Shown here piece after piece: positions 53,283 through 61,383 of a stretch of DNA of 64,000 bases. The number at the start of each line of letters is the position of its first letter. The first letter of the stretch is position 1. A program made the translations under genes and the position numbers. The notes under the pieces were generated by a model that saw only the letters and a list, made by a program, of their open reading frames with translations, had not been told where the DNA came from and made no database searches. The stretch is from Myxococcales bacterium (lineage in GTDB: Bacteria; Myxococcota_A; Polyangia; Fen-1088), in NCBI GenBank assembly GCA_022184915.1, contig JAGTJU010000002.1, forward strand, positions 186,001 through 250,000, given 5' to 3'.

Positions 53283-53410
53283 GCGGCGATCCTGCAAAGC
53301 GACGCCCCCGGGTCAAGGGCCGCCGTCAGGTTTGTGACAAGGGCTCGTCACGCGGCCGCGTACGGGGCATTCCGCCAGCGCTTGACGTGAGCGGGGCACC
53401 CCGTCCAGCT

Positions 53411-53426
53411 TGGCTTGGTCCTTGCT
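53411..53426 (+). promoter_or_regulatory. Sigma-54-like promoter before the first glycosyltransferase
   Basis: TGGCTT-N5-TTGCT has the correct spacing between -24 and -12 elements. The -12 part is perfect and the -24 part has two changes from TGGCAC. The ATG follows 16 bp later, leaving a leader of only about 5-6 nt. Confidence 0.4.
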
Positions 53427-53441
53427 GTTGCGGGTTGCGCC

Positions 53442-55907
53442 ATGAATGTGTCGCCGTCTCCAGCGCCGCTCGTTTCGATCATCGTGCCGGTGTTCAACCT
53501 GTGGGAGTACACCCTCCGGTGCCTGCTTTCGGTGGTCAGGCACACGTCCCACATCCCCCACGAGGTGATCGTGATCGACGACGCCTCGACCGACGAGACC
53601 GCCGCGGCCTTGCCGCTGCTGGAAGGAGTTCGGTTCCACAGAAACGACGTGAACCAAGGGTTCTCTCACAACAACAACATCGCCGCGCAGATGGCGAGAG
53701 GCCAGTACCTCGTGTTCCTGAACAACGATACCGAGGTCCACCCTCGTTGGTTGGATAAAATGCTCGACGTCATGAAGTCCGATCCCTCCGTGGGGATGGT
53801 CGGCTGCAAGCTGCTGTTCCCGGACGGGACCATTCAACACGGGGGCGTTGGCTTTTCTTACGGTTCGCCCGACCCGATCTCACCCTATCACCTCGACTAT
53901 CAGAAGCCCTCCGCGACAAGCACAGAGCGAAGGTCGCTGCAAGCGGTCACCGCGGCCTGTGCACTCATGCCGCGCTCACTCTTCGTCTCCCTCGGGGGAT
54001 TCGACGAGGGCTTTCGCATGGGCTACGAGGACGTGGATCTCTGTCTACGCATTCGAGAAGCTGGGTGGAAGATCATCTACACGCCAGACTCGTTGGTCAC
54101 GCACTACGAATCGCTCAGCCCGGGACGGTTTGAGTCGGGGCGACGCAATATCGAGAGATTGCATGAAAACTGGCTGGGGCGCTTCGAGGCCTACGACGCT
54201 GACTACCGAAAAGTGATACCGCCTCGTAGCGGGCTTCGGCGGCAACCTTGCTCCGTCGTGGTCAGCGTGCACGATGAACTATCGGCCGTCGCGCCGGCTC
54301 TTCACAGCCTGACCTGCGCAATGGCGCCCGATGATGAGCTCATCCTGGTCGATGACGGTTCGGTCGGCGCCACATCGAAATTCTTGCGCCTCTTCGCTGA
54401 CCGGCAGACCGTGCCCACGCGCGTCCTTCGCCACGAGACGCACAGGGGTCTGGCGCGGGCCTGGACGAGCGGGCTTGCCGTGGCGACGTATGAACGCGCC
54501 GTCGCCTGCACGTGCACGGTTTGTGTGTTGCCCGACGCGGTCGATCGTTTGATGCGTCACCTGGAAGCCGATCCCCAGATCGGCCTTCTCGGCACCCGTA
54601 CAGCCGACGGTACCCACTACGAAGGTCGCTGGCGGCTCTACATGGAAGGCGTAGACCCCGGCCGCGTCCCTCGTGTCGGTGCTGGGGCGGCGCCGTCTTC
54701 GACTCATCTCACGACCGCGCTCGTGGCCGGGCCCACGGCGGGACTGCGCAGGCTGGTCGAGGAGATGCCGCACGGGGTACCGGGGCAGCATCCAAAACTC
54801 TGGACGACCGCGCTGCGGGAGGAGGGGCGCCGGTCGGCCGTTGCCCCGGATGTCGAAGCCTTTCCCCTCACGCAGGTCTTTCCCGCGTGCAACGAGGCTA
54901 CACGAAGCCTCTACTTCGAGCACGTGGCCGCAGCCCTGGACGGTGGGTTGCCAGGCGAGAAAGTCTCTGTAATCGTGGTGGCGCGCGACCACGAGGACGC
55001 GCTTTGGGCTTGCCTCAGCGCGCTCGTGGCTCACACGCAGAAAGCCATGGAGCTCATCATCGTGGACGATGGCTCTTCGACGCCCCTGAGGGTCCGAGCC
55101 GAGCAGCGCCTTGCCACCCTCCGCACGCGTGCTTTCGTCAGCACCTCTTGGATTCGCAACGAAGGGCCGATGGGCCTGCCATTCGCGATCAATCAAGGGT
55201 TGGCCCATAGCACGGCAGCGGAGCTCGTCGTGATGAACGGGGACGTGCTGGTCACCCCGCAATGGCTAGTGCGCATGAGCGCGGTGTTGAGGCTGAGCCC
55301 TGACATCGGTATTGTGGCGCCTACCGCGAACACGGGGCCCCGTCCACAGCGCTGCGACATGCCCAATGCGCTCCATCCGCCCATGGAGCTAGATGACTTT
55401 GCTGCCGAGCGCAGAGCCAAGTACCTGGGCGAGTTCGGAGGCATGCCGCGGGTCTCCGGCGTCTGTCTCCTCCTGCGCAGGGAGCTCGTTGATGCGATCG
55501 GTGGCTTTGACCCGAGTTATCCCCAAGATGGCGACGTAGAAGACTACTGCTTGCGGGCCACCCGAAGAGGCTTTTTGGTGGCGATGGCGCGAGAAGCCTA
55601 CGTCGAACACCTCGGGCGCCTTCCTGCACGCTGGCTCGATCTTCATCCGCGTCGCGCACACCCACGTGGGTGGCTTCGATTCTGCGAACGCTGGCATCAT
55701 GACCCGGCGGACTCAGACACCGACGGACTGTCCAAGGTGTTCGCTCCGGAGCCCGGGTTCAATCCCGCGACCGACCGGGTAACTCTGCCGACGACGCCTA
55801 GCGGCGTCGCATCCAGAACGAACCACCCGATTCATGTAGAAGCCCCAGCTCCCGTTGGATCGCATTCACCCCGTAGCGGTGTGCAAAGTAGTTCACGGCA
55901 AACTTGA
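53442..55907 (+). CDS. Multidomain GT2 glycosyltransferase (three GT-A-like segments)
   Basis: 821 aa from ATG 53442. First GT2 domain (about 10-230): VSIIVPVFNLWEYTLRCLLS, IDDASTDET, the metal-binding LVFLNNDTEVHP, and GYEDVDLCLRIREAGW. A middle segment (about 275-470) keeps SVVVSVHDELSAVAPALHSL and LILVDDGS but lacks a clear acidic motif and may be inactive. Third domain (about 515-740): VSVIVVARDHEDALWACLSAL, ELIIVDDGSS, VVMNGDVLV and DGDVEDYCLRATRRGFL. Sugars are transferred to a growing surface polysaccharide in the cytoplasm or at the membrane. The end overlaps the convergent methyltransferase gene by 110 bp. Confidence 0.9.
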   Translation: MNVSPSPAPLVSIIVPVFNLWEYTLRCLLSVVRHTSHIPHEVIVIDDASTDETAAALPLLEGVRFHRNDVNQGFSHNNNIAAQMARGQYLVFLNNDTEVHPRWLDKMLDVMKSDPSVGMVGCKLLFPDGTIQHGGVGFSYGSPDPISPYHLDYQKPSATSTERRSLQAVTAACALMPRSLFVSLGGFDEGFRMGYEDVDLCLRIREAGWKIIYTPDSLVTHYESLSPGRFESGRRNIERLHENWLGRFEAYDADYRKVIPPRSGLRRQPCSVVVSVHDELSAVAPALHSLTCAMAPDDELILVDDGSVGATSKFLRLFADRQTVPTRVLRHETHRGLARAWTSGLAVATYERAVACTCTVCVLPDAVDRLMRHLEADPQIGLLGTRTADGTHYEGRWRLYMEGVDPGRVPRVGAGAAPSSTHLTTALVAGPTAGLRRLVEEMPHGVPGQHPKLWTTALREEGRRSAVAPDVEAFPLTQVFPACNEATRSLYFEHVAAALDGGLPGEKVSVIVVARDHEDALWACLSALVAHTQKAMELIIVDDGSSTPLRVRAEQRLATLRTRAFVSTSWIRNEGPMGLPFAINQGLAHSTAAELVVMNGDVLVTPQWLVRMSAVLRLSPDIGIVAPTANTGPRPQRCDMPNALHPPMELDDFAAERRAKYLGEFGGMPRVSGVCLLLRRELVDAIGGFDPSYPQDGDVEDYCLRATRRGFLVAMAREAYVEHLGRLPARWLDLHPRRAHPRGWLRFCERWHHDPADSDTDGLSKVFAPEPGFNPATDRVTLPTTPSGVASRTNHPIHVEAPAPVGSHSPRSGVQSSSRQT

Positions 55908-56667
55908 CTTCCCACTCACTGTTGTGGGCCAGGAACGCAGAGAGCATGTACTGCTCGCTGTATACGTGGCGCTGCTTCACCATCCATGACTCGGGGTAGT
56001 CGAAGGGCAAGAAGATGTCGTGAAAGTGGACCCACACCCCCGTGGGGATGCGTGGAAGAACATGCGAGAAAATCATGTTTACATCCCCGTAGGGCTTCAC
56101 GACGTGGCTCGAATCGATGAAAAGTACGTCTCCGTAGGAGAGCGTGTCGAAGAGCCCTAGATCGACCTCTTGCAGCGGCGCCACGTAAGCATCGACTTGC
56201 AGGCTCTTGATGACGTCCGCCCGAAAGGGCTCGATACACGTCACGCTCGACCCTGGTCGCGCGTTCCTTACCATAGCCGCGCTCATCAGCTTGGTCGAAA
56301 ACCCACTTCCGACTTCGATGACCCGCTTTGGATTCAGCTCGCGCAAGAGGGAGTAGAGGGTGAAACCGTCCACGTCACAGAAGTAGTCGTTGCGGCGGTG
56401 GTAAACCCGATCATCGGACACCGGGTTCTCCGGGAAGTCGAACTCGGAGACATATGTCTTGAGCTTGCTCCAAAGCGCGAGTTGATCCTCGTAGCGCCAA
56501 GCGATGTGACCGCTGGGGATGTCGCTGTAAGGCCTACGGTAGAGCTCGAGCTTGTCGTAGTCGGGGATGGGGCTGTCGTAGGCCAGTCTGACGACCTGGA
56601 AACCCCTCTGCGCGGCCGCGGCAGGAGACTGAACCAATGCTTCGAGGAGCTGCGACAACTCGTCCAT
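55798..56667 (-). CDS. Class I SAM-dependent methyltransferase (Methyltransf_24 type)
   Basis: 289 aa from ATG 56667. The SAM motif is RVIEVGSGFSTKLMSAAM, with TCIEPF as the acidic loop and YGDVLFIDSSHVVKPYGDVN as the metal-catechol-like region. HFHDIFLPFDYP and the C-terminal SEWEVKFAVNYFAHRYG complete the family. It is likely a sugar or O-methyl modifying enzyme of the polysaccharide. It is read against its neighbours, and its 3' end overlaps the glycosyltransferase gene by 110 bp. Confidence 0.9.
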   Translation of the reverse strand: MDELSQLLEALVQSPAAAAQRGFQVVRLAYDSPIPDYDKLELYRRPYSDIPSGHIAWRYEDQLALWSKLKTYVSEFDFPENPVSDDRVYHRRNDYFCDVDGFTLYSLLRELNPKRVIEVGSGFSTKLMSAAMVRNARPGSSVTCIEPFRADVIKSLQVDAYVAPLQEVDLGLFDTLSYGDVLFIDSSHVVKPYGDVNMIFSHVLPRIPTGVWVHFHDIFLPFDYPESWMVKQRHVYSEQYMLSAFLAHNSEWEVKFAVNYFAHRYGVNAIQRELGLLHESGGSFWMRRR

Positions 56668-56837
56668 GGGGCCGATGCTACGTGCTTTGCTCGCATCACG
56701 CAAAAACGGGACGCGCCGGGCGCCGACCGGGCGTCACCTCTGTGACGCAGCCATCTTTCTGACGAGGCCCCGGCCCTCCTCCCGCAAATACGATAATGAT
56801 TCTAATCCCTTCGAGCGCTGTAAGCCTACTACTGGCG

Positions 56838-56853
56838 TGGCACGTCACTTGCT
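56838..56853 (+). promoter_or_regulatory. Consensus sigma-54 promoter before the GT2-GT2-methyltransferase gene
   Basis: TGGCACGTCACTTGCT matches the full -24/-12 sigma-54 consensus (TGGCAC-N5-TTGCW) with no mismatch. The -12 GC lies 15 bp before ATG 56867, so the start site is only a few bases from the start codon and the message may be nearly leaderless. Confidence 0.6.
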
Positions 56854-56866
56854 CAATCGGCTTGCC

Positions 56867-59308
56867 ATGGCCTCCAGCCCCGTTGCCCCCTCGCCCAAAG
56901 TCACCGCCATCGTCTCCACCTACGCGTCGGCCCGGTTTCTTCGGGGCTGTCTCGACGACCTCTTGGCGCAAACCCTTTACGCGCAGGGGAACCTCGAGAT
57001 CCTCGTCATCGACAGTGGATCCCCCGAAGACGAGAGCGACATCGTCAGGGAGTATCAGCGTCGATTTGCCCACATTCGGCTCGAGCGGACCGAACGCGAG
57101 ACCCTCTATGCATCCTGGAACAGGGCCATCGACCTCGCCACAGGCGCCTATCTCACGAACGCCAACACGGACGACCGCCATCGCCCCGACGCCCTCGAGC
57201 TGCTGGCAAGCCACCTCGATGGAAGTCCTGATACGGCCGTGGTGTACGCCGACTCCCTCGTGACGACGGTGGCAAATGAGACCTGGGACACCAACACGGC
57301 CGAGTCACGACTCGATTGGCCGACGTTCTCGTACGCCGAGCTTCAGCGCCGCTGCATCGTAGGCCCGCAGCCCATGTGGCGCAAAGCTCTTCATGCACGT
57401 TGGGGACCGTTCGACCCCGCCTTTCGCGTCGCGGGCGACTACGAGTTCTGGCTCCGGATCGGAAAAATCGAGCGCATCGATCGCTACCCGGGGACGCTGG
57501 GCCTCTACTATCGCAATCCGGGAGGTCTCGAGCACGGTTCTGGCGCGACAAGTGACGAAACAAGTGCAATTCAACGCCGATACGCTCCGGCAGCGACCTT
57601 TGTCGTGACGAAGGAGCCCTCGCCGGTCGCCGCTGAAAATCCGATGAGGCCATCTTCGGGTGAGCCCCTCGTCTCGGTGATCATGCCCACCTACAACCGC
57701 CCAGATTTCCTCGGCCGCGCCCTCTCATCGCTCTGTATGCAGACGTTCACTGACTTCGAGGTGGTGGTGGTCAACGACTGCGGAGAGCCCGTCGAGGGGA
57801 TCGTTCAGTCTTTTGCCGACCGCCTACAGATCACCTACGTTTGTCACGCGCGCAATCGAGACAGGTCGGCGGCGCGCAACACCGGAATCCGTGCGTCTCG
57901 CGGGAAATACATCGCCTACCTGGACGACGACGACGCTTACAGGGCAGAACACCTCGAGCTTCTGGTGCATGCCCTGCGGGCACAAGGTGCATGCGTGGCC
58001 TACACCGAGGCAGAGTGGGTCGAGGAAGAACGAATCGCTACCGGATATCGTGCGGTGAAGAGCTCGCGGGCTCGCGACGCTACCTTCAGTCGCGATCGCC
58101 TGATGGTTCAGAACTACATTCCGATTCTCTCAGTCATGCACGAAAGAACCTGCATGGACGAGGTGGGGATGTTCGACGAATCTCTTGCGACTCACGAGGA
58201 CTGGGATCTCTTCATCCGGTTCGCAAACCGTTACCGCTTCGTGCACGTCGCCAGCATCACGGCAGACGTGTCGATGCGCAACGATGGGTCAAGCACGACG
58301 AGCGCCCACCGCAGCGACTTTCTGAGAACGCTGAAGCTGATTCACACTCGGTACCATCATTTGATTGCCGAGCGACCTGACCTTTTGGCGGATCAAGCCA
58401 AGTTCTATGAAGCAACGGCGCCCCTTCCAGCGCCGGAGCCAGAGGTCGATGTCTACGATAAAGCTTACGCCTGGGGTTGGGCGAATCCGGCCCTCAAAGA
58501 CATCGTGTATTTGTGCTACAAGACCCCGAATCTCAGCGAAAATGCCAGACGATTCTACGAGAGCGACGAGTTCAAGTCGGAATGCCAACTTCTTCGCGAT
58601 CTCGGCCAAGGACCAGGGACCGGAGTACGCGTTCTCGATGTTGGATGTGGAAACGGCGTTGCAAGTTATGCTTTGGCCCGAGCCGGCTATCAGGTGACGG
58701 CAATCGACTCGTCGAATGGGACGCTCGCTGGCGTGAGAGCGGCCGAGAAGCTCCAAGGCTTGGATGGCGTGACTTTCAAGGTGGGCCGCGCCGACCCGCC
58801 CGGTCTTCACTTTCCCGATGGTCACTTCGACGTCATCTGGATGCGCGAAGTCCTTCATCACATCAAGGACCTTCCAGCGTTCCTGGGCGAAGCTCACCGA
58901 GTTCTACGTCCTGGCGGCCTCATCTGCTGCTTTCGGGATACCGTCATCTGGAACGAAGAACAGCGAAAGGACTTCTTTGAAAAGCATCCCTTCTACCACA
59001 TAACCAAGGACGAAGGTGCGTACTACCTGGATGAGTATAGGAGAGCCTTCCGCGACGCAGGGTTCTCCTGCGAGCGCGAGCTCAACCCCGTCGAGTCTCC
59101 CATCAACACCTTCCCAGGCCCTTGCAACCCGATGCAGAGGTTCGACGAAGCTTCCTCACGAACAAGGCGTACGGGTTACGACCTGTTCTCCTTCTTCTAC
59201 AGAAAACCTCGTACGAGGATGCCCGGTGATGATGTGACGGCCCTCGTGGAGGGTGCCATTCGTAGGTTCAACGACTTCCAAGCCCGTTTGGGTGCCTCAG
59301 GACGTTGA
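56867..59308 (+). CDS. Fused GT2-GT2-methyltransferase
   Basis: 813 aa from ATG 56867. Domain 1 (about 10-235): KVTAIVSTYASARFLRGCLDD, ILVIDSGS, YLTNANTDDRHRP, and RVAGDYEFWLRIGK. Domain 2 (about 268-510): VSVIMPTYNRPDFLGRALSS, VVVVNDCGEP, the acidic run YIAYLDDDDAYRAEHLE, and THEDWDLFIRFANRY. Domain 3 (about 585-745): a class I SAM methyltransferase, VRVLDVGCGNGVASYALARAG, FDVIWMREVLHHIKDLP and HRVLRPGGLI. One protein thus adds two sugars and a methyl group, a design seen in polysaccharide clusters. The stop overlaps the next start (TGATG). Confidence 0.93.
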   Translation: MASSPVAPSPKVTAIVSTYASARFLRGCLDDLLAQTLYAQGNLEILVIDSGSPEDESDIVREYQRRFAHIRLERTERETLYASWNRAIDLATGAYLTNANTDDRHRPDALELLASHLDGSPDTAVVYADSLVTTVANETWDTNTAESRLDWPTFSYAELQRRCIVGPQPMWRKALHARWGPFDPAFRVAGDYEFWLRIGKIERIDRYPGTLGLYYRNPGGLEHGSGATSDETSAIQRRYAPAATFVVTKEPSPVAAENPMRPSSGEPLVSVIMPTYNRPDFLGRALSSLCMQTFTDFEVVVVNDCGEPVEGIVQSFADRLQITYVCHARNRDRSAARNTGIRASRGKYIAYLDDDDAYRAEHLELLVHALRAQGACVAYTEAEWVEEERIATGYRAVKSSRARDATFSRDRLMVQNYIPILSVMHERTCMDEVGMFDESLATHEDWDLFIRFANRYRFVHVASITADVSMRNDGSSTTSAHRSDFLRTLKLIHTRYHHLIAERPDLLADQAKFYEATAPLPAPEPEVDVYDKAYAWGWANPALKDIVYLCYKTPNLSENARRFYESDEFKSECQLLRDLGQGPGTGVRVLDVGCGNGVASYALARAGYQVTAIDSSNGTLAGVRAAEKLQGLDGVTFKVGRADPPGLHFPDGHFDVIWMREVLHHIKDLPAFLGEAHRVLRPGGLICCFRDTVIWNEEQRKDFFEKHPFYHITKDEGAYYLDEYRRAFRDAGFSCERELNPVESPINTFPGPCNPMQRFDEASSRTRRTGYDLFSFFYRKPRTRMPGDDVTALVEGAIRRFNDFQARLGASGR

Positions 59309-60240
59309 TGATGCCAAGTGTCATGGTCACGGGTGCCGGAGGATTCCTGGGATCCCACATTGCGGAGCGCTTTGCTTCCTCCTCGTACGACGTCACGGCC
59401 GTGGGACGATTTGCGACCGAGTTCACACGGACGCCGCCCGGCGTGAGACGATTCGTAGGGATGACCCTTCCTGATCGGAGATTCGTGGACGCCGTCAAAC
59501 GGAGCAAACCAGACATCCTGGTCCACTGTGCGGGAACCGCGTCGGTTCCTGATTCAGTCGCGCACCCTTACGCCGACTTTCAGCGCACGGTTGATGTGTG
59601 CGCATTCGTGCTCGAGTCTCTTCGAACGGAAAGTCCCAGGAGCCTCTTCATTCTGCTCTCGAGTGCCGCCGTATACGGAAACCCGGAAACCCAGCCGATC
59701 GTGGAGTCGACGCCCACGAAGCCCGTCTCTCCCTACGGATACCACAAGCTCCTGTGTGAACTCCTGGCGCGAGAGTCCGCGGAGTTGCACGGGGTCGAGG
59801 TCGCCATCCTTAGAATCTTCTCGGCTTATGGCATTCGTCAGAGAAAGCAGGTCATTCATGATCTGTTCATGAAGCTTTGTGGTGCGGGTGAAGGAGATGT
59901 CGAGCTCATGGGTACAGGTAACGAAACCAGGGACTTCATCCACGCACGAGACGTTGCCACGTCGGTCGAACTCATCGCCAAGGAGAGGGCCACGGGAGTG
60001 TTCAACCTGGCCTCCGGTGAATCGATCTCGATCTCCTCGCTTGCTGCCGAGATCTCACACGCCCTCGACTCGCGAAAACCCATCGTGTTTACAGGAACCC
60101 GCAGAAAGGGGGATCCCGTGGGATGGAAGGCAGACATCGGGAGACTTCGTGCGATGGGATTTCGGCCCGCCGTCCCGCTGAGACAAGGATTGGCCGAGTA
60201 CGCCGACTGGTACCGGCAGCACTGCCTCGGAGCCCACTGA
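59308..60240 (+). CDS. NAD-dependent sugar epimerase/dehydratase (SDR extended)
   Basis: 310 aa, ATG 59308 overlapping the previous stop. The N-terminal Rossmann motif is VTGAGGFLGSHIAERF. The catalytic Ser is in LFILLSSAAVYGNPE and the Tyr/Lys pair in SPYGYHKLLCELL (YxxxK). GNETRDFIHARDVATSVEL is the substrate-side block typical of this family (GalE/WbpP group). It would make or interconvert a nucleotide-sugar for the glycosyltransferases beside it. The exact sugar is not shown by the sequence. Confidence 0.93.
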   Translation: MMPSVMVTGAGGFLGSHIAERFASSSYDVTAVGRFATEFTRTPPGVRRFVGMTLPDRRFVDAVKRSKPDILVHCAGTASVPDSVAHPYADFQRTVDVCAFVLESLRTESPRSLFILLSSAAVYGNPETQPIVESTPTKPVSPYGYHKLLCELLARESAELHGVEVAILRIFSAYGIRQRKQVIHDLFMKLCGAGEGDVELMGTGNETRDFIHARDVATSVELIAKERATGVFNLASGESISISSLAAEISHALDSRKPIVFTGTRRKGDPVGWKADIGRLRAMGFRPAVPLRQGLAEYADWYRQHCLGAH

Positions 60241-61382
60241 TGGCAAAGAGAATCGGCATTCCCGTGATTGGTAGCGCCGAATGGATAGGTGGCGTTTCCT
60301 ATGTAGAAAACCTCGTGAAAGCCGTGCGTTTGCTTCCGGATGAGGAGCAGCCTGAGCTGACGTTGCTTGTGTCAGACAAAGATCTCGAAGCGCTGCCGCT
60401 CCACGCACACTTCCTTCATCTGTTTGACGGTGTGCTCCATCGGGGGACACAGCGGACTGCCGTCGAGTCGCTGTTCGGGCGAGCTGTCGCGGTCTATTCC
60501 TCAGAGGTGGAGCTGGGCGGACTTGTAGACTTCGTGTTTCCCGCTGCTGATTTCATGTTGGGGAAGATCGCGGCTGCGTCCTGGATTCCCGATTTTCAAC
60601 ACGTTCACCTGCCGCAATTCTTCTCATCGACGGAGATACAGGAAAGGGATCGTTCTTTTCTATGGAAATCCTCTCGGTCACAGACTGTGGTATTCAGCAG
60701 TCAGAGCGCAGCTGCCGACTTTCGGCGCCTCTATCCGCAGTCCTCTTCGAGAATTGCCACCTTGTGCTTCCATACTCTGCCGGAGTCGCTCTGGTTGCGA
60801 TCCGATGCGGTCCAGGTCCAACGCAAGTACGGACTTCCGGACCGCTTCTTGCTTTGTAGCAATCAGTTCTGGGCACACAAGAACCACTGCAGAGTGTTCG
60901 AGGCGCTGGGATACATGAAACTGATGGGCTGCCCCGTGTCGCTCGTCCTCACCGGGAGCAAAAGCGACTATCGACACAAAACCTACTTCGAGACGCTGAT
61001 GAGGATGCCGGGAGCTCTGGGAATCGAGGAGCAAGTTCATGTGCTAGGGAACATTCCTCGTATCGATCAGATCCAGCTCATGAGGCGATCCTTGGGAGTC
61101 ATTCAGCCCTCGTTATTCGAGGGATGGAGTACCGTGGTAGAGGACGCCCGCGCTCTTGGAAAGGTCATGTTCCTCTCAGACATAGATGTTCATCGCGAGC
61201 AATCACCTGACCGAGCTCACTACTTCCCCCGCGAAGACGCTTTGGCGCTCGCTCACCTGATCCAGGCCCAACTCCCTCATCTAGAGCCCGGCCCGCAGCT
61301 CCGCAGCGAGCTCGAGTGTGCCCGTGCATCCTTGGAAAGAGTCATGGGGTTCGGACGCAAGTTCATGGACATCTGCGCCTGA
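60240..61382 (+). CDS. GT4-type glycosyltransferase
   Basis: 380 aa; ATG 60240 shares a base with the previous stop (TGATG). N-terminal half: IGSAEWIGGVSYVENLVKAV, ASWIPDFQHVHLPQFFS. C-terminal half with the GT-B donor site: RFLLCSNQFWAHKNHCRVFEAL, SLVLTGSKSD and the E-x7-E-like segment IQPSLFEGWSTVVEDARALGK. It is the third gene of a translationally chained unit (GT2-GT2-MT, epimerase, this). Its stop is one base from the convergent fusion gene. Confidence 0.92.
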   Translation: MAKRIGIPVIGSAEWIGGVSYVENLVKAVRLLPDEEQPELTLLVSDKDLEALPLHAHFLHLFDGVLHRGTQRTAVESLFGRAVAVYSSEVELGGLVDFVFPAADFMLGKIAAASWIPDFQHVHLPQFFSSTEIQERDRSFLWKSSRSQTVVFSSQSAAADFRRLYPQSSSRIATLCFHTLPESLWLRSDAVQVQRKYGLPDRFLLCSNQFWAHKNHCRVFEALGYMKLMGCPVSLVLTGSKSDYRHKTYFETLMRMPGALGIEEQVHVLGNIPRIDQIQLMRRSLGVIQPSLFEGWSTVVEDARALGKVMFLSDIDVHREQSPDRAHYFPREDALALAHLIQAQLPHLEPGPQLRSELECARASLERVMGFGRKFMDICA

Positions 61383-61383
61383 A

